Part shown: positions 57,433-64,000 of the stretch, piece after piece
How positions within the stretch are numbered: the stretch's first letter is position 1
Layout of the letters: every line of letters begins with the position of its first letter
DNA from: Seohaeicola_A nanhaiensis
GTDB taxonomy: Bacteria; Pseudomonadota; Alphaproteobacteria; Rhodobacterales; Rhodobacteraceae
NCBI RefSeq assembly: GCF_042654245.1
Contig: NZ_JBHSGI010000024.1
Coordinates: 434,001-498,000 of the forward strand
Direction: 5' to 3'
Length of the DNA stretch: 64,000 nt
Position numbers and translations under genes: made by a program
Notes under the pieces: generated by a model
Told to the model about the DNA's origin: nothing
What the model saw: only the letters and a program-made list of their open reading frames with translations
Database searches by the model: none

Positions 57433-60400
57433 ATGAGTGCGCGCCTGGCCTCTTTGGGCCGTCTGATCGACCGGACGGCACAGCTGGATTTCACCTTTGA
57501 CGGCAAGCCGATGCAGGGGTTCGCGGGGGACACGCTGGCCTCGGCGCTGCTGGCCAACGACCAGGTGCTGGTCGGGCGGTCGTTCAAGTATCATCGTCCG
57601 CGCGGGATCGTGGCGAGCGGGGCGGAAGAGCCGAACGCGCTGGTCAACATGGGCGAGGGCGGCCGGTTCGAGCCGAACCAGCGGGCGACGACGACCGAGC
57701 TGTTCGGGGGGCTGAAGGCGCGGTCGCAGAACCACTGGCCGTCGCTGGAGTTCGACGTGGGGCAGGTGAACGCCTATCTGTCGCGCTTCCTGCCGGCGGG
57801 CTTCTACTACAAGATGTTCTTGCATCCGCGCAGCTTCTGGAAGCATGTCTACGAGCCGTTCATCCGCCAGTCTGCCGGGCTGGGGCAGGCGCCCAAGGCG
57901 CGGGATGCGGATACCTACGAGCATTTCCACGTGCATACCGATGTGGTCGTGGCCGGCGGCGGTATTGCCGGGCTGATCGCGGCCAAGGCGGCGGCGCAGA
58001 CCGGAGCGAAGGTGCTGGTGCTGGAGCAGACCGCGCATTGGGGCGGGCGCGCGCCGGTCGATGGCGGGCGGATCGACGGCTGGCCGGTCGACCGATTTGT
58101 CGAGCGGCTGGTCAAGGAGCTGGAGGGCTTGGCGAACGTGACCCTGCGCACGCGCTGCATGGTCTCGGGGCTCTACGACCACGGGTATGTGCTGGGCTAC
58201 GAGCGGGTTGCCGACCATACGCCGGGCGCCAAGGGACCGCGGCACCGGCTGTGGCGAATCCGCGCGAAGCAGGTGGTCGTGGCGACGGGCGCAATCGAGC
58301 GGCCGCTGGCCTTTGCGGGCAATGACGTGCCCGGGGTGATGCTGGCCTCGGCGGTGCGGGACTATGCGGTGAACTGGGGTGTCGCGGTGGGCGAGCGGCT
58401 GGTGGTCGCGACGAACAACGACGACGCCTATCGCACGGCGATCATCCTGAAGCAGGCGGGCGTCGATGTGCTGCGCATCCTGGATGCGCGCGAGAGCGGC
58501 GGCGGCGCGCTGATGGAAGAGGCGCGGCGGCTGGGGATCCGGATCGACTGCGGCCGGGGGGTCGGCAAGATCTCGGGCGGCAAGCGGGTCAAGGCGGTGC
58601 AGATCTGCCCGCAGGAGGGCGCGGGCGGCGTGCTGGAAGAGGTCGCCTGCGACGCGGTGGCAATGTCGGGCGGCTGGTCGCCGGTGGTTCACCTGTGGAG
58701 CCACTGCGGCGGCAAGCTGGTCTGGGATGCGGATCGGGCGATGTTCCGCCCCGACGCGGCCCGCGCGCCGACGGGCGCAGACGGCACCGCGATGGCTGTG
58801 GCGGCGGGATCGGCCAATGGCGAGATGGCGCTGGACGAGATTGCGGCGAGCGCCTTTGCAGCGGGACGCCAGGCAGCGCAGGCGGCGGGGTTCAAGCTGA
58901 AGAAGGCCAGCGCGGTGAGCGCGGTGCCGGTGCAGGAGAATGCGCTGCATCCGGTCTGGATGATGCCGGCGCGGGCGCGGGTGGGCCTGCGGGCCAAGGC
59001 CTGGCTGGATTTCCAGAACGACGTCAAGGTGTCGGACGTGCAGCTGGCCGCACGCGAGGGATACGAGAGCGTCGAGCACACCAAGCGCTATACCACGCTG
59101 GGGATGGCGACGGATCAGGGGAAATTGAGCAACATCAACGGCCTGGCGGTGCTTGCTGATGCATTGGGTGCGCCGATCCCGGTGGTGGGAACGACCACGT
59201 TCCGCCCGCCCTATACGCCGATCTCGATGGGTTCGATCGGCGGCGAGGCGCGGGGCGAGGTGTTCCAGCCGCTGCGGCGCACGCCGATGCATGGCTGGCA
59301 CGAGAGCCATGGCGCGGATTGGGAGCCGGTGGGCCACTGGCGGCGGCCGTTTGCCTATGTCCGCAGCGGCGAGGATGTGCATCAGGCGGTGACGCGCGAG
59401 GTGAAGAACGTTCGACAAGCGGTTGGATTGCTTGATGCTTCCACGCTGGGCAAGCTGCTGGTCAAGGGGCCGGACGCGGGGCGGTTCCTGGACATGCTCT
59501 ATACCAACATGATGAGCACGCTGAAGCCAGGCAAATGCCGCTATGGGCTGATGTGCAACGAGAACGGGTTCCTGATCGACGACGGTGTGGTGGCGCGGAT
59601 CGATGAGGAGACGTTCCTCTGCCACACCACGACCGGCGGCGCGGACCGCATCCATGCGCATATGGAAGAGTGGCTGCAGACCGAGTGGTGGGACTGGAAG
59701 GTCTACACCGCCAACCTGACCGAGCAGTATGCCCAGATCGCCGTCGTGGGCCCCAAGGCGCGGGCCGTGCTGGAGAAGCTCGGGGGCATGGACGTCTCGA
59801 AAGAGGCCTTCCCCTTCATGGACTGGAAGGAAGGTGCGCTGGGGAATTTCCAGGCGCGGGTTTTCCGCATCTCCTTCTCGGGCGAACTGAGCTATGAGAT
59901 CGCCGTGCCGGCCTCGCAGGGGCTGGCGTTCTGGGAGGCGCTGATGGCGGCGGGCGAGGAATTCGGGATCATGCCCTATGGCACCGAGACGCTGCACGTG
60001 CTGCGGGCCGAGAAGGGCTTCATCATGATCGGCGACGAAACGGACGGCACGGTGATCCCGCAGGATCTGGGGCTGGGCTGGGCGATCTCGAAGAAGAAGG
60101 ACGACTATCTGGGCAAGCGCGCGCAGGAGCGCAGCCATATGGCCGATCCCGAGCGCTGGAAGCTGGTCGGGCTGGAGACGGTGGACGGATCGGTGCTGCC
60201 GGACGGGGCCTATGCGGTGGCCGAGGGTGTGAACGAGAACGGGCAGAAGAACACGCAGGGGCGCGTGACCTCGACCTATTATTCGCCGACGCTGGACCGG
60301 GGGATTGCCATGGGGCTTGTTCATCGCGGGCCGGACCGGATGGGTGAGGTGATTTCCTTCCCCGGCACCGACGGCAAGGTTTACGAGGCCCGGATCGTCG

Positions 60401-60444
60401 ACCCTGTGGTCTATGACAAGGACGGGGAGAAGCAGAATGTCTGA
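57433..60444 (+). CDS. soxA: sarcosine oxidase subunit alpha
   Basis: 1003 aa subunit, standard length. N-terminal part with FDGKPMQGFAGDTLASALLA (an altered 2Fe-2S-like domain) and SFKYHRPRGIVASGAEEPNA. The NAD(H)-binding fold reads VVVAGGGIAGLIAAKAAAQT (about 175). The C-terminal half is a GcvT-like folate domain, with VKNVRQAVGLLDASTLGKLL, SFSGELSYEIAVPASQG and ITTKK-like ISKKKDDYLGKRA. It carries electrons or formaldehyde to tetrahydrofolate. ATG 57433 is used, since the frame to 57391 starts only with TTG. Confidence 0.93.
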   Translation: MSARLASLGRLIDRTAQLDFTFDGKPMQGFAGDTLASALLANDQVLVGRSFKYHRPRGIVASGAEEPNALVNMGEGGRFEPNQRATTTELFGGLKARSQNHWPSLEFDVGQVNAYLSRFLPAGFYYKMFLHPRSFWKHVYEPFIRQSAGLGQAPKARDADTYEHFHVHTDVVVAGGGIAGLIAAKAAAQTGAKVLVLEQTAHWGGRAPVDGGRIDGWPVDRFVERLVKELEGLANVTLRTRCMVSGLYDHGYVLGYERVADHTPGAKGPRHRLWRIRAKQVVVATGAIERPLAFAGNDVPGVMLASAVRDYAVNWGVAVGERLVVATNNDDAYRTAIILKQAGVDVLRILDARESGGGALMEEARRLGIRIDCGRGVGKISGGKRVKAVQICPQEGAGGVLEEVACDAVAMSGGWSPVVHLWSHCGGKLVWDADRAMFRPDAARAPTGADGTAMAVAAGSANGEMALDEIAASAFAAGRQAAQAAGFKLKKASAVSAVPVQENALHPVWMMPARARVGLRAKAWLDFQNDVKVSDVQLAAREGYESVEHTKRYTTLGMATDQGKLSNINGLAVLADALGAPIPVVGTTTFRPPYTPISMGSIGGEARGEVFQPLRRTPMHGWHESHGADWEPVGHWRRPFAYVRSGEDVHQAVTREVKNVRQAVGLLDASTLGKLLVKGPDAGRFLDMLYTNMMSTLKPGKCRYGLMCNENGFLIDDGVVARIDEETFLCHTTTGGADRIHAHMEEWLQTEWWDWKVYTANLTEQYAQIAVVGPKARAVLEKLGGMDVSKEAFPFMDWKEGALGNFQARVFRISFSGELSYEIAVPASQGLAFWEALMAAGEEFGIMPYGTETLHVLRAEKGFIMIGDETDGTVIPQDLGLGWAISKKKDDYLGKRAQERSHMADPERWKLVGLETVDGSVLPDGAYAVAEGVNENGQKNTQGRVTSTYYSPTLDRGIAMGLVHRGPDRMGEVISFPGTDGKVYEARIVDPVVYDKDGEKQNV

Positions 60445-61003
60445 GGCGGTGAGCGCGCTGGGCGGGCGGCGGTTCGACGGGATCGCGACGGTCGAGGACT
60501 GCGGCCTGTCGGGGATGATCACCCTGCGCGGCGACATGGGCCTTGCGGCGGTGCGCAAGGCGGTGACGGCAGGGTCGGGCTGTGCGGTGCCGGGCATCCG
60601 CAAGGCGACCTTCGGCGAGAGCGGGACGGCGCTGTGGATGTCACCGGACGAGATGATGGTGCTGTGCCCCTATGACGAGACGGACGCGCGGCTGGCGGCG
60701 ATGACCAAGGCGCTGGGCAAGTCCCATGCGCTGGCGGTCAATGTGTCGGACGCGCGGGCGCTGCTGCGGGTGTCGGGGCCGAAGGCGCGCGAGGTGCTGG
60801 CCAAGCTGTCGCCGGTCGATCTGTCGCCCGAGGCCTTCGGACCGGGCGATCTGCGCCGGTCGCGGATCGCGCAGGTGGCGGCGGCGTACTGGATGGAGGA
60901 TGCCGAGAGTTTCCGGGTGATCTGTTTCCGTTCGGTGGCCGAATACGTCTTTGGCGTTCTGAAGGTGGCGGCGGCGCAGGGGTCCGAAGTCGGCTATTTC
61001 TGA
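60437..61003 (+). CDS. soxG: sarcosine oxidase subunit gamma
   Basis: 188 aa gamma subunit with a GcvT-like fold: DCGLSGMITLRGDMGLAAVR, TALWMSPDEMMVLCPYDE and NVSDARALLRVSGPKAREVL. ATG 60437 overlaps the alpha stop by 8 bases; GGGGAGAAGCAG is the RBS. It ends the operon, and a hairpin follows 63 bases later. Confidence 0.92.
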   Translation: MSEAVSALGGRRFDGIATVEDCGLSGMITLRGDMGLAAVRKAVTAGSGCAVPGIRKATFGESGTALWMSPDEMMVLCPYDETDARLAAMTKALGKSHALAVNVSDARALLRVSGPKAREVLAKLSPVDLSPEAFGPGDLRRSRIAQVAAAYWMEDAESFRVICFRSVAEYVFGVLKVAAAQGSEVGYF

Positions 61004-61066
61004 GCGCTGCAGAATTTTCCTGCCGTATTGCGATTGCCAGCCGGGAAATCGGCCGGTAACGTCCTG

Positions 61067-61087
61067 TCTGAATTGCGGAAATTCAGA
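61067..61087 (+). terminator. hairpin after soxG
   Basis: The 8-base arms TCTGAATT (61067-61074) and AATTCAGA (61080-61087) are perfect around GCGGA. No T-run follows. It may end the sox transcript or sit in the leader of the next gene. Confidence 0.55.
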
Positions 61088-61198
61088 TGAGGGCGTGGGA
61101 CTTTGAATTGCGATGTCAACGGCCAGTTTTCTTCCTGTAATCCGGCTGAAGGCCAAGGAACTTGGGCTGGTCTGGCGGCGGCCCTGCGCCGGTTTGGC

Positions 61199-61507
61199 AT
61201 GGCCGCGGGGCTGGCGCTGATCTGTGGGGCGACGCCGGCACTGGCCACCAGCTATCTCTGCGCATTCACGCCGCACACGATGAACCGGACAATTCCCGAG
61301 GCTGTATTTCTGGATTTGGACAAGGCGAAAATGATCGCAACTGTCTACGATTCCCGGATCAAATACGTCTACAAGAAACCGCTGGAAGTTCCATTTACGG
61401 AAGTCGGCGCTGGACGTTATCGCCTATCCTGGCGCGTTGACCATCTTCCGTTCCGGGGCAACAAGAGCGGCAGCGTCATCTATACGATGAATTTCAGGGA
61501 GTCGTAG
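61199..61507 (+). CDS. secreted protein interrupted by an in-frame amber codon
   Basis: The frame is open from TTG 61103; the first ATG is 61199. The exported part begins near GLALICGATPALA and the mature part with SYLCAFTPHTMNRTIPEA. The open frame stops at TAG 61505-61507. After this TAG the same frame continues for 29 codons to TGA 61595-61597 and reads LTATLRLVVVGYDNEDSGSG and a Lys-rich end with a second Cys (GKCKPVKPKK), so it still looks like the same protein. A TAC/TAT-to-TAG change, read-through, or sequencing error are all possible. The start is uncertain because the basic N-region lies before Met 61199. No family recognised. Confidence 0.55.
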   Translation: MAAGLALICGATPALATSYLCAFTPHTMNRTIPEAVFLDLDKAKMIATVYDSRIKYVYKKPLEVPFTEVGAGRYRLSWRVDHLPFRGNKSGSVIYTMNFRES

Positions 61508-61622
61508 CTGACGGCCACGCTCAGGCTTGTGGTGGTCGGATATGACAACGAAGACAGCGGCTCGGGCAAATGCAAACCGGTGAAACCGAAGAAGTGAGAT
61601 CAGCTTCGGGCGGCGCGGCGCC

Positions 61623-61690
61623 GGAACCTTGGCCCGATACCTCGCGTTTACGCTAAGTGACTTGACGCTGGCGCTTTACGCGCTCAGTTA
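61623..61690 (+). promoter_or_regulatory. possible sodB promoters
   Basis: Two candidates lie upstream of sodB. First, GGAAC (61623-61627) and CGTT (61645-61648) are 17 bases apart, as in the EcfG general-stress sigma consensus. Second, TTGACG (61662-61667) is a good -35, with weak CAGTTA at 61685-61690 after 17 bases. Neither is proven. Confidence 0.35.
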
Positions 61691-61728
61691 CGTCATGGGA
61701 AATTCACCACCGACCGAAGGGGGCCAAC

Positions 61729-62328
61729 ATGGCTTTTTCACTACCTGATCTTCCTTATGCACACGACGCCCTGGCCGAGAGCGGCATGTCGAAGGAGACC
61801 TTGGAGTATCACCACGACATTCACCACAAGGCCTATGTCGACAACGGCAACAAGCTGATCGCCGGCACCGAGTGGGAAAACAAGTCGCTGGAAGAGATCA
61901 TCACCGGCACCTACAAGAAGGACGCCGTGGCGCAGTCGGGCATCTTCAACAACATCAGCCAGCTCTGGAACCACAACCAGTTCTGGGAAATGATGGCCCC
62001 GGGCGGCACCAAGATGCCGGGCGAGCTGGAAAAGGCGATCACCGACAGCTTTGGCTCGGTCGCCAAGTTCAAGGAAGAATTCGGCGCCGCTGGCGGCGGG
62101 CAATTCGGGTCGGGCTGGGCCTGGCTGGTCAAGGACAAGGACGGGTCGCTGAAGGTCACCAAGACCGAGAACGGCGTGAACCCCCTGTGCTTCGGTCAGA
62201 CCGCGCTGCTGGGCTGCGATGTGTGGGAACACTCCTACTACATCGACTTCCGCAACAAGCGGCCGGCCTATCTGACCAACTTCCTCGACAACCTGGTCAA
62301 CTGGGAAAACGTCGCCTCGCGCATGTGA
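61729..62328 (+). CDS. sodB: superoxide dismutase, iron/manganese type
   Basis: 199 aa, normal length. Metal ligands are His28 (YHHDIHH), His82 (WNHNQFW), Asp164 and His168 (CDVWEHSYY). Active-site Tyr lies in KAYVDNG. The loops NHNQFWEMMAPGG and GQFGSGWAWLV fit an iron-type enzyme, though metal choice cannot be settled by reading. AAGGGGG stands 6 bases before ATG 61729. It removes superoxide in the cytoplasm. A terminator follows. Confidence 0.93.
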   Translation: MAFSLPDLPYAHDALAESGMSKETLEYHHDIHHKAYVDNGNKLIAGTEWENKSLEEIITGTYKKDAVAQSGIFNNISQLWNHNQFWEMMAPGGTKMPGELEKAITDSFGSVAKFKEEFGAAGGGQFGSGWAWLVKDKDGSLKVTKTENGVNPLCFGQTALLGCDVWEHSYYIDFRNKRPAYLTNFLDNLVNWENVASRM

Positions 62329-62352
62329 GCGCTATGGTGTGACGAAGGATTG

Positions 62353-62386
62353 CCGCCGGCGCCCGATGGGGTTGCCGGCGGTTTTT
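62353..62386 (+). terminator. rho-independent terminator after sodB
   Basis: An 8-base stem CCGCCGGC (62353-62360) / GCCGGCGG (62374-62381), a 13-base loop and five T residues. Confidence 0.8.
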
Positions 62387-62411
62387 GTTTGACTGACCTG
62401 GATGGGTGGCG

Positions 62412-63320
62412 ATGACCGGGACGACCAAGGGTATTCTGGCGACGGTCGGGACCTTCCTGATCTGGGGGTTTTCGCCGCTCTATTACAAGATGCTGGTGCA
62501 TGTGCCGGCGGCCGAGGTGATGGCGCATCGGGTGATCTGGTCGCTGGTCTTCTTTGCCGCGCTGCTGGCGGTGCAGGGGCGGCTGGGCGAGGTGCGGGGC
62601 GCGCTGAGGGGGCGGCGTCAGGTGGCGATCGTGGTTGCCGCCTCGGTGCTGATCTCGGTCAACTGGTTCATGCTGATCTATGCGACCCAGATCGACCGCG
62701 TGACCGAGCTGAGCCTGGGCTATTACATCTATCCGCTGGTGGCGGTGCTGGCGGGGCGGTTTCTTTACGGTGAGCATCTGTCACGGTTGCAGGTCGCCGC
62801 GGTGGCGATGGCCGGGGCGGCGGTGGCGCTGCTGACCTGGGGGCTGGGCGTGCTGCCCTGGATCTCGCTGTCGCTGGCGGTGACCTTCGGGTTGTACGGC
62901 ATCCTCAAGAAAGGGTTGCCCGTCGGGCCGGTCGTCTCGGTCACGGCCGAGGTGGTGGTGCTGATGCCGGTGGTGGCGTTGCTGCTGTTTGCCGTCTACC
63001 GCGAGGGCGCGGGTCATTTCGGCGGGTCGATGGCCGATACGCTGCTGCTGATCGGGGCCGGGCCGATGACCGCGACTCCGCTGATCCTGTTCAGCTATGC
63101 GATCCGCCGCGTGGCGATGTCGACGGTGGGGCTGATGCTGTACATGAACCCGACGCTGCAGTTCTTCTGCGCGGTGGTGCTGTTCGGCGAGCCGTTCACC
63201 CGCTGGCACGCGGTGGCCTTTCCGGCGATCTGGCTGGCGCTGGCGCTGTTCACCTGGGAGGCGCTGCGCCAGGATCTGGCGGCGCGGCGGGCGGTGGCGC
63301 GGGCGGCGGAGAGTTCCTAG
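62412..63320 (+). CDS. rarD: RarD-type EamA transporter
   Basis: 302 aa membrane protein with ten predicted segments, DMT superfamily. The RarD marks are GTFLIWGFSPLYYKML at the start, EVMAHRVIWSLVFF, NWFMLIYATQIDRVTELSLG and the late YMNPTLQFFCAVVLFGEPFT. A GTG at 62406 is possible; ATG 62412 is used with GGGTGG upstream. The exported compound is unknown. It converges with the LOG gene with a 4-base overlap. Confidence 0.88.
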   Translation: MTGTTKGILATVGTFLIWGFSPLYYKMLVHVPAAEVMAHRVIWSLVFFAALLAVQGRLGEVRGALRGRRQVAIVVAASVLISVNWFMLIYATQIDRVTELSLGYYIYPLVAVLAGRFLYGEHLSRLQVAAVAMAGAAVALLTWGLGVLPWISLSLAVTFGLYGILKKGLPVGPVVSVTAEVVVLMPVVALLLFAVYREGAGHFGGSMADTLLLIGAGPMTATPLILFSYAIRRVAMSTVGLMLYMNPTLQFFCAVVLFGEPFTRWHAVAFPAIWLALALFTWEALRQDLAARRAVARAAESS

Positions 63321-63859
63321 CCCCTGAGGAGCGCGATGGTGTCTTCGGGGGCGGCTGCGACCTGGAACAGCCCGGCGAGCGAGGCATCGGCAAAGCCCTG
63401 GTCGATCACATGGTCGATCAGGCGCAGGAGCGGATCCCAGTAGCCTTCGACGTTCAGGATCACGATGGGTTTGGCGTGCAGGCCAAGCTGCGCCCAGGTC
63501 AGCACCTCGAAGAGCTCGTCGAGCGAGCCGGCGCCGCCGGGCAGGACCACGACCGCATCGGCGTTCATCAGCATGACCTTCTTGCGCTCATGCATCGTCT
63601 CGGTGACGATATAGCGGGTGAGGTCGGTCTTGCCGACTTCCCAGGCGACGAGGTGGGCCGGGATGACCCCGAAGGTGTCGCCGCCGGCGGTCTGCGCGGC
63701 GCGGGCAACCTCGCCCATCAGGCCGACGTCACCCGCGCCATAGACCAGCCGCCAGCCTTCGGTGGCGAGGGCGGCGCCGAGCGTGCGCGCGGCCTGGGCA
63801 TAGGCCGGCATTGCTCCGGCGCGGGATCCGCAATAGACACATACGGATTTGACGGACAT
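63317..63859 (-). CDS. LOG-family protein (TIGR00730 type nucleoside-monophosphate glycosylase)
   Basis: 180 aa Rossmann-like protein with the LOG motifs: VCVYCGSRAG at the start, MHERKK at 89-94 and PGGAGSLDE at 107-115. Plant LOG enzymes release cytokinin bases from riboside monophosphates; bacterial members have phosphoribohydrolase activity on AMP. The usual P-G-G-x-G-T-x-x-E has Ser in place of Thr here. ATG 63859 has AAGG at the right distance. Divergent from the gene starting at 63982. Confidence 0.9.
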   Translation of the reverse strand: MSVKSVCVYCGSRAGAMPAYAQAARTLGAALATEGWRLVYGAGDVGLMGEVARAAQTAGGDTFGVIPAHLVAWEVGKTDLTRYIVTETMHERKKVMLMNADAVVVLPGGAGSLDELFEVLTWAQLGLHAKPIVILNVEGYWDPLLRLIDHVIDQGFADASLAGLFQVAAAPEDTIALLRG

Positions 63860-63902
63860 GGGCGGGCCTTTCAACGATTTTTCGGGGAAACACAGAGGTG
63901 TT

Positions 63903-63931
63903 TTGACCGGTGATAGCGCGGTTGCTAGACT
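63903..63931 (+). promoter_or_regulatory. sigma-70-like promoter near the right end
   Basis: TTGACC (63903-63908) and TAGACT (63926-63931) with an optimal 17-base spacer. It points to the start codon at 63982, 50 bases downstream. Confidence 0.6.
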
Positions 63932-63981
63932 AGCTCAACTCTGCGGCCCGGGGGGCGGGCCCATTCTGGGGACAATAGCTT

Positions 63982-64000
63982 ATGGCAGGCCAGATCGGCG
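63982..64000 (+). CDS. start of a gene cut by the window edge
   Basis: ATG 63982 opens Met-Ala-Gly-Gln-Ile-Gly and runs off the window. GGGGA lies 10 bases before and a promoter stands 50 bases upstream. Too short to identify. Confidence 0.45.

Noticed and set aside
57355..60603. Minus-strand frame of 1082 codons opposite soxA
   Set aside because: It is the complement of a clear sarcosine oxidase alpha gene and shows no protein family features.
1..64000. tRNA, rRNA, transposase or phage genes
   Set aside because: No cloverleaf ends, rRNA-like segments, DDE/serine recombinase motifs or structural phage genes were seen on reading both strands, though a tRNA scan was not possible.

Overview
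The window is a GC-rich bacterial chromosome segment that looks like the family Rhodobacteraceae (Alphaproteobacteria, order Rhodobacterales). Three things point there: the order of the cell-wall and division genes (ftsW-murG-murC-two DUF2484 genes-murB-ddl-ftsQ-ftsA-ftsZ-lpxC-bamD-recN), a heterotetrameric sarcosine oxidase locus, and palindromic intergenic repeats of a type I associate with this family. I saw no rRNA, tRNA, CRISPR array, transposase or phage gene. Species cannot be determined from this window.

Layout. 1-5162: the end of an HxlR-type regulator, an argE-like deacetylase and three tandem M20 amidohydrolase paralogs. 5157-7570 (minus strand): type IB topoisomerase coupled to a small Tudor-like protein, then a HI0933-type flavoprotein. 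7763-22296: the partial division and cell-wall cluster, continuing into lpxC, bamD and recN. ftsA and ftsZ are separated by the only gene-free stretch longer than 300 bases; it carries a perfect DnaA-box match and four GANTC sites. 22308-33983: a group II PLP decarboxylase, a CLC chloride transporter, hydantoinase/oxoprolinase subunits hyuB and hyuA, a copper-chaperone-like protein divergent from a polytopic membrane protein, an orphan ABC substrate-binding protein and a Crp/Fnr regulator.

34173-43680: accessory metabolism and regulation in short, tightly overlapping operons: a receiver-only response regulator, a class IV aminotransferase divergent from LysR plus GNAT, cupin/HCCA isomerase/GNAT, alpha/beta hydrolase plus ATPase, and PhzF/PEBP/MFS/cupin. 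43677-47598 (minus strand): a thioesterase, then a patatin, acetoacetate decarboxylase, 3-hydroxybutyrate dehydrogenase and coiled-coil gene set ending in a decayed DUF1269 gene. This set could link lipid or polyhydroxybutyrate turnover to ketone bodies. 47843-54301: a secreted Cys protein, dusA, a Bcr/CflA-type MFS gene, a TauE/SafE gene, three tandem copies of a short palindromic repeat abutting a DUF1289 gene, a GFA-type protein, ruvX and ccmI.

54521-61003: sarcosine oxidase. soxB is separated from soxD-soxA-soxG by three unrelated small genes, two of them related single-pass membrane proteins. 61199-64000: a secreted protein whose reading frame is cut by an in-frame amber codon, iron/manganese superoxide dismutase, a RarD-type transporter, a LOG-family protein and the first codons of a further gene behind a good sigma-70-like promoter.

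I found no clear new multi-gene defence or mobile system. The items most worth checking are the ftsZ leader, the interrupted sarcosine oxidase locus with its paired membrane mini-proteins, the amber-interrupted secreted protein, the decayed DUF1269 gene, and the CLC protein with valine at the proton-glutamate position.
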